A stretch of DNA of 64,000 nt. Origin: Streptomyces sp. NBC_01717 (GTDB lineage: Bacteria > Actinomycetota > Actinomycetes > Streptomycetales > Streptomycetaceae). Shown here piece after piece: positions 56,919-64,000 of the stretch (within the stretch, counting starts at the first letter, position 1; every line of letters begins with the position of its first letter). The position numbers and the translations under genes were made by a program. The DNA lies in contig NZ_CP109178.1 of NCBI RefSeq assembly GCF_036248255.1, positions 1,798,001 through 1,862,000 on the forward strand. Reading direction: 5' to 3'. Under the pieces are notes generated by a model, which saw only the letters and a program-made list of their open reading frames with translations, searched no databases and was not told the DNA's origin.

Positions 56919-58376
56919 TTGTCTGTGGCCAGCGACAAACTCACCGTTGAGGATCTCCTCTCGTACCCCGCGCTCCAGCTCACCGTGAAGGCGGGCAGCA
57001 GCGGTCTGGGCCGCTCGGTCTCCTGGGCGCACGCGAGCGAGTTGGACGATCCGACGCCCTGGCTCCTCGGTGCCGAGGTGATCATGACCACGGGCCTGGC
57101 GATGCCGCGTACCGCGGCGGGGCAGCGTGCGTATCTGGAGCGGCTCGACGACGCCGGGGTGTCCGCACTGGCCCTCTCGGCACAGCTGCACATGCCCCCG
57201 CTGCACGACGCCTTCTTCCGGGCCGCCGAGGAGCGGGGCATGCCGGTCCTGGAGGTGCCGCTCGCCGTCCCGTTCATCGCGGTGTCCCAGGAGGTCGCCG
57301 CGTCGGTCCAGGAGGATGCCCGGCACCGGCTCGGCGCCCAGCTGCAGGTCTTCGGTTCACTGCGCTGGCTGGTCGCCGAGGACCTCGACACGCCGACGCT
57401 GTTGCGCCGCCTCGAACGCCTCTCGGGTTACGACGTCTACCTCTGTACGCCGCAGGGGCGCCCCCTCCTGCCCGGCGTGCCCGTGCCCGATCCGGGCGTC
57501 CTGCCCGCCTCCGTCGATGCTCCGCCGACCGTGCCCGGCGGGTTCGTGCTGCCCGTTCCGGCGCCCGGCGGCCCGGCGGGGTTCCTCGTCGCCTACGAAC
57601 GGGAGGGCGCCCAGCCGGCCGGGCTCGCCGTCGTCCAGCACATCGCCACGGTGGCGGCGCTGCGGGTGGCGATGGTGCGCAACGAACGCGAGACGCTCCG
57701 CCGGGAGGGTGCGGAGACCCTCGCCGAGCTGCTGCAGGAGGTCCTCGACCCGGAGGCGGCCCGGCGCAGGCTCGCCCGGCACGCGATCGAGGGCGACACC
57801 GTGCTGATCGTGGTCCGGCGGACCACGGACGAGGCGCTGCTGCGGTGTCTCCAGGATCATCCGCACCTCCTGCTCACCTGGGGCGAGGACCGCTATGTGC
57901 TGGGTGCGCCGCAGCTGGCCGACCGGATCGGTGAACTGCCGGACGTGGCGGCGGGGATGAGCCGCCCGTTCCTGCCGGGCGCCGCACTGCGGGTGGCGCA
58001 GCGCGAGGCGCTCTGGGCGGTCTCGAAGGCCGTCGAGTCGGGCCGCCCGGTGATCCGTTACGGGGACGATTCGATGGGCCGCTGGCTGCCCGACGACCCG
58101 GCGGTGCTGACCGCGCTGGTCGAACATGTCCTCGGCGCGGTACTGCGTTACGACGAGGCGCACGACTCGCAACTGCTGGTCTCCGCCCGCACCTGGATGG
58201 AGCGCGACCGCCGCACGGATGCGGCGGCGGCCGCCCTCCACATCCACCCGAACACCCTCACGTACCGGCTGCGGCGGTTCGGCGCGCTGACCGACCGCGA
58301 TCTGGCGTCGACAGGAGCGCTGGCGGAGGTGTGGCTGGCGATCCAGGCGGCGGGCGCGCTGGGGCTCACGGACTGA
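56919..58376 (+). CDS. PucR family transcriptional regulator
   Basis: A 485-residue regulator. The N-terminal PucR domain (about 5-125) begins LTVEDLLSYPALQLTVKAGSSGLGRSVSWAH and includes WLLGAEVIMTTGLAMP; the middle resembles a GGDEF-like regulatory region; the C-terminal HTH_30 (about 425-480) reads AAAALHIHPNTLTYRLRRFGALTDRDL. PucR proteins govern purine and amino-compound use. The TTG at 56919 has AAAGGGA at 7 bases; the GTG two codons later is the alternative. Divergence from the permease operon makes that operon its target. Confidence 0.9.
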   Translation: MSVASDKLTVEDLLSYPALQLTVKAGSSGLGRSVSWAHASELDDPTPWLLGAEVIMTTGLAMPRTAAGQRAYLERLDDAGVSALALSAQLHMPPLHDAFFRAAEERGMPVLEVPLAVPFIAVSQEVAASVQEDARHRLGAQLQVFGSLRWLVAEDLDTPTLLRRLERLSGYDVYLCTPQGRPLLPGVPVPDPGVLPASVDAPPTVPGGFVLPVPAPGGPAGFLVAYEREGAQPAGLAVVQHIATVAALRVAMVRNERETLRREGAETLAELLQEVLDPEAARRRLARHAIEGDTVLIVVRRTTDEALLRCLQDHPHLLLTWGEDRYVLGAPQLADRIGELPDVAAGMSRPFLPGAALRVAQREALWAVSKAVESGRPVIRYGDDSMGRWLPDDPAVLTALVEHVLGAVLRYDEAHDSQLLVSARTWMERDRRTDAAAAALHIHPNTLTYRLRRFGALTDRDLASTGALAEVWLAIQAAGALGLTD

Positions 58377-58480
58377 GATCTCCCTGTCGCCGGGCACAGC
58401 GGCGGCCGGACGCGCCCGGCTCCGGCATTACGCTCATGGCCAGGACCGGACGGCGGGAACCACGGGCGAGGAGGCAGACG

Positions 58481-59263
58481 GTGCCGGTGGAAGTCACCTG
58501 GTGGGGTCATGCCACCTGCACCATCGAGGACTCCGGAGTCCGTGTCCTGACCGACCCCCTCTTCGTGCGCCGCCTCGCCCACCTGCGCCGCCGCCGCGGC
58601 GCGCTCCCGGGCCCCGAGGCCACCGTCGCCGATGTCGTCCTCATCTCCCATCTGCACTCCGACCATCTGCATCTGCCGTCACTGGCCCGCCTCGCGCCCG
58701 GCAGCCGGCTGATCGTTCCGCTCGGTGCCGTCCGTTCCGTACCCGGGCTGCGGATGCTGCGCCGGGTGCGCGGGCTGCGGATCACCGAGGTGGCGGCCGG
58801 GGACGAGGTGCGGGTCGGCGGTGTGCGGGTACGGGCCGTCCCCGCACAGCACGACGGGCGGCGGCTGCCGGTGGGCCCGCACCGTTCACCCGCGCTGGGC
58901 TATGTCGTCGAGGGCGAGGCGCGCACGTACTTCGCCGGGGACACCGGGCTGTTCGACGAGATGGCGGAGGCGGTCGGCCCGGTCGACGTGGCGCTGCTAC
59001 CGGTCGGCGGCTGGGGCCCGTATCTGGGCCACAGCCATCTGGACGCGGGCCGCGCCGCCCAGGCCCTGGCCCGGCTGGCACCGCGATCGGCCGTGCCGGT
59101 GCACTACGGCACGTACTGGCCGATCGGGATGGACGGGGTCCGGCCCCATGAGTTCCACTCGCCGGGCGACGAGTTCGTCCGTAAGGCGGCTCTGCTGGCA
59201 CCGGACGTGACGGTGCACCGGCTGGCCCACGGGGAGCATGTGCGGCCGGAGGCCGCCAGGTGA
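58481..59263 (+). CDS. Metallo-beta-lactamase-fold hydrolase (UlaG-like)
   Basis: A 260-residue metal-dependent hydrolase. VEVTWWGHATCTIEDSGVRV opens the fold; the metal motif HLHSDH (His 57, His 59, Asp 61, His 62) is intact, with later TYFAGDTGLFDE and VPVHYGTYW supplying the remaining ligands. The GTG at 58481 was chosen because GAGGAGG stands 6 bases before it and the fold begins at once; an ATG 15 codons upstream lacks a site. The stop overlaps the dedA start by 4 bases, so the two are coupled. Relatives act on lactones, phosphodiesters or N-acyl phosphatidylethanolamine; the substrate here is open. Confidence 0.88.
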   Translation: MPVEVTWWGHATCTIEDSGVRVLTDPLFVRRLAHLRRRRGALPGPEATVADVVLISHLHSDHLHLPSLARLAPGSRLIVPLGAVRSVPGLRMLRRVRGLRITEVAAGDEVRVGGVRVRAVPAQHDGRRLPVGPHRSPALGYVVEGEARTYFAGDTGLFDEMAEAVGPVDVALLPVGGWGPYLGHSHLDAGRAAQALARLAPRSAVPVHYGTYWPIGMDGVRPHEFHSPGDEFVRKAALLAPDVTVHRLAHGEHVRPEAAR

Positions 59264-59880
59264 TCCAGGAGGTCGTGGGGCAGCTGCCCCCTGAGTCGAC
59301 GCAGCAGGCCGTCGGCTATCCGTCCCTGTTCCTGCTGGTGGCGCTGGGTGCTCTGGTGCCGGTGGTGCCGACCGGGGCGCTGGTGAGTTCGGCGGCCGTG
59401 GTGGCGTTCCATCAGACGGACGCGTTCGCGCTGCTGGTGGTGTTCGGGGTGGCGTCATCGGCGGCGTTCCTCGGGGACGTCTGTCTGTACTGGCTGGGGC
59501 AGCGCGGGGTGCGGTCCAAGAATGGTTCGAAGTGGCTGCAGGTGATCAGCGACCGGGCGGCGCCGGAGCGTCTGGCCCAGGCGCAGCAGAAGCTGGACGA
59601 GCACGGTTCGGTGGTGCTCGTGCTGTCGCGGCTGGTGCCGGCCGGGCGGATTCCGGTGATGCTGGCGTGCCTGCTGGGCCGGATGCCGATGCGCCGGTTC
59701 GCCCGGGGGGATGTGCCGGCCTGTCTGGCGTGGGCGGCGACGTATCAGCTGATCGGCATTCTGGGCGGTTCGCTGTTCCCCGAGCCGTGGCAGGGCGTGG
59801 TAGCGGCGGTCGGCCTGACGCTGCTGATCAGCGGGGCGCCCGCGGTGTGGCGCAGGGCGCGGGCCCGGTTCAGCCGCTGA
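59260..59880 (+). CDS. DedA family membrane protein
   Basis: A 206-residue polytopic membrane protein of the DedA superfamily, members of which are thought to move lipids such as undecaprenyl phosphate or phosphatidylethanolamine. Helical segments LFLLVALGALVPVVPTGALVSSAAVV and FGVASSAAFLGDVCLYWLGQRG are followed by the family signature SRLVPAGRIPVMLACLLGRMPMRRF near 125-150. The GTG start overlaps the preceding hydrolase stop by 4 bases. The pairing suggests the hydrolase and DedA act on the same membrane lipid. The 3' end overlaps the convergent second hydrolase by 11 bases. Confidence 0.88.
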   Translation: MIQEVVGQLPPESTQQAVGYPSLFLLVALGALVPVVPTGALVSSAAVVAFHQTDAFALLVVFGVASSAAFLGDVCLYWLGQRGVRSKNGSKWLQVISDRAAPERLAQAQQKLDEHGSVVLVLSRLVPAGRIPVMLACLLGRMPMRRFARGDVPACLAWAATYQLIGILGGSLFPEPWQGVVAAVGLTLLISGAPAVWRRARARFSR

Positions 59881-60949
59881 TGCCCTGGGGTGGCTGGGGG
59901 TACCGCGGGGTGCGGGCCCCGTCCAGCACCCGGGAGCCACCGATCGGCAGGTCCCAGAGGTGTTCGCGCGGATGGCCGGCCCGCTGCCAGGCCGCATGGA
60001 GCCGGGTGAGCGGTTCGAGTACGGGCTCCGCGGAGAGCAGGAACGTCGCCCAGTGCATCGGTGCCATCGCGCGGGCACCGAGATCCTCGTACGCCTGCAC
60101 GGCCTCTTCCGGATCGATGTGTACGTCGCCGAGCCACCAGCGCGGTTCGTACGCCCCGATCGGCAGCAGGGCCAGATCGATCCCGGGGTGCCGGCGGCCG
60201 ATCTCCGTGAACCAGTGCCCGTAGCCGCTGTCCCCGGCGAAGTAGACCCGCTGTCCGTCGCCACCGCCGATGCCGTTGATGATCCATCCGCCCCACAGGG
60301 AGCGGCAGGTGTCGGTGAGGGTCCGCTTCGACCAGTGGTGGGAGGGCACGAAATCGAAGCGGACGCCGTTCAGCACCGCCGACTCCCACCAGTCGAGCTC
60401 GGTGACGCAGGAGAAGCGGCGGCGCCGGAACCACCGGCCGAGTCCCGCGGGGACGAAGAGCGGGGTGTCCTGCGGCAGTCTGCGCAGGGTGGGGGCGTCG
60501 AGGTGGTCGTAGTGGTTGTGACTGATGACCACCGCGTCGACGGCCGGCAGATCCTCCCAGCGGACGCCGACGGGCGTGATCCTGGCGGGTGTGCCGAGGA
60601 TGCGGCGGGACCAGACGGGGTCGGTGAGGATGGTCAGCCCGCCCGTCCGGACGATCCAGCTGGCGTGTCCGACCCACGTCACGGTGGTCCTGCCCGCGCC
60701 GGTGTCGGGCAGCGGTTCGGGGGCGTAGGGGAGCCGGTGGACGCCGCGCAATCCCTCCGCGTCGGGCCGCACGGCGCGCTCATAGGCCAGTCTGGACATG
60801 CCCCTGACACCCGGCAGCGGGCCGGTGAGCCGGTCGGCGAACGTGTCGGGCCAGACCCTCACCTCGCCGAGGGGGCGCGGTGACACGATCCGGCCGAGGG
60901 GAGCCGGGCGCGTGGGCCCGTCGAGGGAGCGCTCGGTCTGTTCCGTCAT
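59870..60949 (-). CDS. Metallo-beta-lactamase-fold hydrolase (NAPE-PLD-like)
   Basis: A 359-residue metal-dependent hydrolase close to the N-acyl-phosphatidylethanolamine phospholipase D group. TVTWVGHASWIVRTGGLTILTDPVWS begins the fold, SHNHYDHLD holds His 144, His 146, Asp 148 and His 149, and VYFAGDSGYGHWF and MAPMHWATF give the other ligands. An 80-residue N-terminal extension precedes it. It is convergent with dedA and overlaps it by 11 bases. Two different hydrolases of this fold flank DedA, which suggests phospholipid work at this locus. Confidence 0.88.
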   Translation of the reverse strand: MTEQTERSLDGPTRPAPLGRIVSPRPLGEVRVWPDTFADRLTGPLPGVRGMSRLAYERAVRPDAEGLRGVHRLPYAPEPLPDTGAGRTTVTWVGHASWIVRTGGLTILTDPVWSRRILGTPARITPVGVRWEDLPAVDAVVISHNHYDHLDAPTLRRLPQDTPLFVPAGLGRWFRRRRFSCVTELDWWESAVLNGVRFDFVPSHHWSKRTLTDTCRSLWGGWIINGIGGGDGQRVYFAGDSGYGHWFTEIGRRHPGIDLALLPIGAYEPRWWLGDVHIDPEEAVQAYEDLGARAMAPMHWATFLLSAEPVLEPLTRLHAAWQRAGHPREHLWDLPIGGSRVLDGARTPRYPQPPQGISG

Positions 60950-61053
60950 CGAGGGACTCCCGTCGCGGAGTGCGTCGTCGAGTGGGTCGTCGCGGGTGCG
61001 GCGTCGCGCAGGCCATCGGGGACACCGTCGGGTATGCCGTGGGTATGCCTTCG

Positions 61054-62346
61054 TCAGCGGAGTTCGCCGAGAGCTGCTGCGAAAATGCTCAGCGCTCGGG
61101 CGACGTGCGGCAATTCAAGGGGCTCCACCGCAGTGAGGGACTCCATCTGCTGCTCCGGGGTCGAGCCGAGCAGCGGTCCGGTGCCCAGCCGAACCCGCAG
61201 CGCACCCAGTTCGTCGCCGAAGCGGTGGCCGCCCGGGGTGGGAGCGCCGAGGCGTTCGGTGAGGTACTCCTCCAGTTCCAGCGAGTCCGTGACACCTTGG
61301 GTGGCCAGCCGGGACCGGAGAGGGCCGAGGTCGGCGTAGAGATGGCGGCCGGCCTGCGGGGGTCTGGCCAGCGCTCCCGAGGCAAGCACCGCCCGGTGGG
61401 CCGCGGCCGCGACCTGCGCCTGCAGTCCGGCGGCCAGGCGGAGCCGCGCCGTGACGGGCTCCGGTTCACGCAGCGCGTGGGCGGCCGCGGCAGCCACCGG
61501 GCCCGCGACGAGGGCGCCGAGCGCGGTGAGGATGTCGAGGGTACGGGCGTGGCGCGTCGCCGCCCGTTCGGTGTCCGGGAATCTGGCGACCGCGACCGGC
61601 CAGGCGGACGGAGTCAGCGCACCGGCCAGATCACTGAGGACGGTGACGTCCTCGGGGCACATCTCGGCGGGGCTGAGCAGGACGGTGTCGTGCGGCCGGT
61701 GCAGTGTGTCGCGCCAGGTCTCGTCACTGACGATGTGCATCCCCTCGGCGACCGCGGCCTCGCACGCCTCGCGCACCAGCTCCGGCGGGGCGACGGTGGC
61801 GGTCGGGTCGTCGACGACTGAGATCAGCAGGAGCCGGGGTCTGCCGCCCTCGGCGCGCACCCTGCGTACGGTCTCGAGGAGCGCGTACGGATCGGGCACG
61901 CCGCCGCACTCGGCCGGGGTCGGCACATGGTAGGCGGGCCGGCCCAGCAGCCGGGCCTGCGGGATCCAGGTGGGGGGGCAGGGGCGCGGCATGAGGACAT
62001 CGCCGCCGTGTGCGGCGATCAGGGCGAGCAGCAGGGGTGAGGCACCGGGGGCGGCGGCGATGTGCTCCGGTCCGCCGCGCAGACCGCGCCGGATCCAGTA
62101 GGCGGCGGCCGCCTCGCGCAGGGCCTCGCCGCCGCCGGTCGGTTCGGGCTCGCTGCGCCCGGCCGCGGCGGCGAGCACGTCGGCCAGTTCGGGCAGCACG
62201 GGCAGCCCGGGATCGGGGGCGGGTGGCCCGTACCGAACGGGCCCGCGGTCCTCCCGAAGGGTCCGGGCGGCGGCCCGCCCTGCGCCACTCCCGGCCGGTC
62301 CCGCATCCCCGTCCTGCCCGGCCCGCCCGGTCCGCTCCCGCGCCAT
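61054..62346 (-). CDS. Aminotransferase class I/II-fold protein lacking the PLP lysine
   Basis: A 430-residue fold-type I aminotransferase-like protein. Landmarks are present but altered: the NPxNPTG loop reads VVDDPTATVAP, the cofactor Asp is kept in HIVSDETWRDTL with Trp in place of Tyr, and the SxSK motif with the Schiff-base Lys reads VLSDLAGALTPSAWP, with Asp 239 (bases 61630-61632) where Lys is expected. The late Arg in LRVRLGTGP remains. The N terminus carries a 30-residue Arg/Gly-rich extension. GGAGG lies 6 bases before the ATG at 62346. Without the Lys, normal transamination is unlikely; a binding or regulatory role is more plausible. The start could also be 10 codons upstream. Confidence 0.8.
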   Translation of the reverse strand: MARERTGRAGQDGDAGPAGSGAGRAAARTLREDRGPVRYGPPAPDPGLPVLPELADVLAAAAGRSEPEPTGGGEALREAAAAYWIRRGLRGGPEHIAAAPGASPLLLALIAAHGGDVLMPRPCPPTWIPQARLLGRPAYHVPTPAECGGVPDPYALLETVRRVRAEGGRPRLLLISVVDDPTATVAPPELVREACEAAVAEGMHIVSDETWRDTLHRPHDTVLLSPAEMCPEDVTVLSDLAGALTPSAWPVAVARFPDTERAATRHARTLDILTALGALVAGPVAAAAAHALREPEPVTARLRLAAGLQAQVAAAAHRAVLASGALARPPQAGRHLYADLGPLRSRLATQGVTDSLELEEYLTERLGAPTPGGHRFGDELGALRVRLGTGPLLGSTPEQQMESLTAVEPLELPHVARALSIFAAALGELR

Positions 62347-62520
62347 CCCGGGCCTCCTTCGCTGTCGCTCGGTCACCCTGTCTCGCTCTCAGGGCCCTTT
62401 ATACGGAGGTTTGAGCGACACCGCTTGCCCGGCCGGGCGACACACCGGCCACCCCCTGGCGGGCCGGCCGGCCGGGAGCACCCTCCCGACCGGCAATGCC
62501 ACCGGGACCCGACGGCCCCA

Positions 62521-62580
62521 TTGACACTCGACCCACCGCGTCATTACGGTCACGCCAGAATTTCGAACGAGTGACGAAAT
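62521..62580 (+). promoter_or_regulatory. Promoter and operator of the enolase-superfamily dehydratase operon
   Basis: TTGACA (62521-62526) and TACGGT (62545-62550) form a -35/-10 pair with an 18-base spacer. Just downstream, ATTTCG (62560-62565) and CGAAAT (62575-62580) form an inverted repeat with a 9-base spacer, a shape typical of IclR- or GntR-type repressor sites. The GTG start lies 26 bases further on. No regulator gene for it is in the window. Confidence 0.55.
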
Positions 62581-62606
62581 ATCGAACACGTCGAGGGGCA
62601 ACTCCC

Positions 62607-63761
62607 GTGCGCATCACCGGAATCAGCACACACGTCGTCGGCACCCCCTGGCGCAACCTCACCTACGTCCAGGTCCATACGGACGAGGGCCTCACCGGTG
62701 TCGGCGAGACCCGGATGCTCGGCCGCACCGACGCACTCATCGGCTACCTGCGCGAGGCGGAGACCAACCACATCACCGGCTCCGACCCGTTCGCCGTGGA
62801 GGACCTCGTACGCCGGATGAAGTACGGCGACTACGGGCGGGCCGGAGAGATCGTGATGTCCGGCATCGCGGTCGTCGAGATGGCCTGCTGGGACATCAAG
62901 GGCAAGGCGCTCGGCGTCCCCGTCTGGCAGCTGCTCGGCGGACAGGTCACCGAGCGGGTCAAGGCGTACGCGAACGGCTGGTACACAACCGAGCGCACCC
63001 CGGAGGCGTACCACAAGGCGGCACGGGCCGTCGTCGAGCGCGGCTACCGCGCCCTGAAGATCGACCCGTTCGGGACCGGCCACTTCGAGCTGGGTCAGCA
63101 GGAGACCCGGTACGCGGTGTCGCTGATCGAGGCGGTACGGGATGCCATCGGCCCCGACGCCGAGCTGATGCTGGAGATGCACGGCCGGTTCAGCCCGTCG
63201 ACCGCCGTACGGATCGCCCACGAGATGGCACCGTTCCATCCGGCCTGGCTGGAGGAACCGGTGCCGCCGGAGAACCTCAAGGCTCTGAGCAAGGTCGCCG
63301 GCAAGGTCGATCTGCCGATCGCGACCGGTGAACGCATCCACGACCGGATCGAGTTCCGTGAGCTCTTCGAGTCGCAGGCTGCCGACATCATCCAGCCGGA
63401 CGTCGGCCACATCGGCGGCATCCTGGAGACCCGCAAGCTCGCCGCGACTGCCGAGACCCACTACACACTGATCGCGCCGCACAATGTGGGCGGCTCGGTG
63501 CTGACCGCCGCCAGCCTCCAACTCGCGGGCTGCACACCAAACTTCAAGATCCTCGAACACTTCAACGACTTCGCGGACGCCGACATCAAGAAGGTCGTCA
63601 AGGGCGCCCCGCAGGTGGACCCCGCAACCGGCTGCTTCGAGCTCTCCCACGCTCCGGGCCTGGGTGTGGAGCTCGATGTGGACGCGGCCGCAGAATTCCC
63701 GCAGCAGCAGGCCCGGTTCGATCTGTGGGCCGACGGCTGGGAGAGGAGGCAGCCCAAGTGA
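62607..63761 (+). CDS. Mandelate racemase/muconate lactonizing enzyme family sugar-acid dehydratase (galactonate dehydratase-like)
   Basis: A 384-residue enolase-superfamily enzyme. Catalytic and metal sites line up: Lys 151 and Asp 153 in ALKIDPFG, Glu 190 and His 192 in LEMHGRF, Glu 216 in LEEPV, Glu 242 in TGERIH, the Asp/His pair in QPDVGHIGG (265 and 268) and His 292 in APHNVGG. The KxD and ExH arrangement resembles acid-sugar dehydratases such as D-galactonate dehydratase more than mandelate racemase. GAGGGG stands 8 bases before the GTG at 62607. It overlaps the start of an alcohol dehydrogenase gene by 4 bases, so a sugar-acid catabolic operon runs off the right edge. Confidence 0.88.
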   Translation: MRITGISTHVVGTPWRNLTYVQVHTDEGLTGVGETRMLGRTDALIGYLREAETNHITGSDPFAVEDLVRRMKYGDYGRAGEIVMSGIAVVEMACWDIKGKALGVPVWQLLGGQVTERVKAYANGWYTTERTPEAYHKAARAVVERGYRALKIDPFGTGHFELGQQETRYAVSLIEAVRDAIGPDAELMLEMHGRFSPSTAVRIAHEMAPFHPAWLEEPVPPENLKALSKVAGKVDLPIATGERIHDRIEFRELFESQAADIIQPDVGHIGGILETRKLAATAETHYTLIAPHNVGGSVLTAASLQLAGCTPNFKILEHFNDFADADIKKVVKGAPQVDPATGCFELSHAPGLGVELDVDAAAEFPQQQARFDLWADGWERRQPK

Positions 63762-64000
63762 GCGGCACCCGCTCACGGTCGGTCACGGTCGAGCGGCCCG
63801 GCGAGCACCGGCTGACCAGCGGCCCCGTTCCCGAGCCCGGTCCCGGTGAGGTCCGGGTGCGGGTCGCCGCGGCCGGGATCTGCATGAGCGACCGTGAGGT
63901 GTACGACGGCCACCGCGACCCGGCCTACGTCCGTTACCCGGTGGTGCCCGGCCACGAATGGTCCGGGGTGGTCGACGCCCTGGGTGCAGGCGTCGATCCG
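63758..64000 (+). CDS. Zinc-dependent alcohol dehydrogenase, N-terminal part (cut by window edge)
   Basis: The first 81 codons of a medium-chain dehydrogenase. GEVRVRVAAAGICMSDREVY places the catalytic-zinc Cys at 42, and VVPGHEWSGVV gives His 66 and Glu 67 of the GHE motif. The GTG overlaps the dehydratase stop by 4 bases. It probably oxidises a sugar, polyol or sugar-acid product of the same pathway (sorbitol or threonine dehydrogenase-like). The NAD domain is outside the window. Confidence 0.85.
   Translation, partial: MSGTRSRSVTVERPGEHRLTSGPVPEPGPGEVRVRVAAAGICMSDREVYDGHRDPAYVRYPVVPGHEWSGVVDALGAGVDP

Noticed and set aside
1..64000. tRNA, rRNA, CRISPR array, transposase or polyketide/peptide synthetase genes
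   Set aside because: Both strands were read for cloverleaf arms, regular spaced repeats and the relevant protein motifs; none was found.

Overview
The window is actinomycete chromosome, almost certainly Streptomyces or a close relative. It has very high GC with GC-ending codons, many GTG and some TTG starts, gene pairs coupled by 4-base ATGA/GTGA overlaps, GC-rich hairpins as terminators, a typical Streptomyces intergenic repeat, and families common in that genus (SCO3242-type prenyltransferase, EboE, PucR, fused SecDF, a short MreB-like protein). I see no rRNA, tRNA, CRISPR array, insertion sequence or prophage. All functions are read from sequence motifs; no database search was run.

1-7.4 kb, oxalate catabolism: a partial succinyl-CoA-ligase-like beta gene diverges from oxc, frc, an NDP-forming acyl-CoA synthetase and an oxalate/formate-type MFS carrier. 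A truncated second carrier gene lies just after it. 7.4-15.9 kb, an eight-gene minus-strand operon of Ebo (metabolite-traffic) type: a myo-inositol-phosphate-synthase-like cyclase, UbiA prenyltransferase, TIM barrel, EboA, TatD/EboB, EboE, phosphodiesterase/EboF and a Tat-exported His-rich TIM barrel. This is the best candidate for a poorly described biosynthesis and export system.

16-27.5 kb, sugar or glycoside uptake and oxidation: a 1240-residue secreted protein (glucose/sorbosone dehydrogenase, PKD, carbohydrate-binding, ThuA and DUF1080 parts), a TIM isomerase, a Gfo/Idh/MocA oxidoreductase, a complete sugar ABC importer and a ROK repressor. 27.9-30 kb: a MarR regulator divergent from a drug-type MFS exporter, with a TGCATG-rich operator between them. 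30-33 kb: a GntR regulator, a FabH-like synthase, a remnant of a formate dehydrogenase subunit and fdhD. A 12-base box (ATYGYMTACAGT) occurs upstream of gntR, between fabH and the remnant, and upstream of oxc, which suggests joint control of oxalate and formate metabolism.

33-44 kb, mostly housekeeping or accessory genes: a bile-acid-type symporter with a divergent LysR gene, an acyl-CoA ligase, an aldo/keto reductase, a cytosolic ricin-type trefoil, two methyltransferases, a LysR effector domain lacking its HTH divergent from a DUF5997 gene, a pterin dehydratase, an XRE regulator and a DUF1275 membrane protein. 44-53 kb: a fused SecDF, a small membrane protein and a minimal actin-like protein in one operon, then a NAD-dependent DNA ligase and a membrane alkaline-phosphatase-like protein.

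53-58 kb: an NCS1 permease, a SnoaL-like protein and an aldehyde dehydrogenase under a divergent PucR gene. 58-61 kb: two metallo-beta-lactamase-fold hydrolases flanking a DedA protein. 61-64 kb: an aminotransferase-fold protein that has lost its PLP lysine, diverging from an enolase-superfamily sugar-acid dehydratase and the start of a zinc alcohol dehydrogenase.
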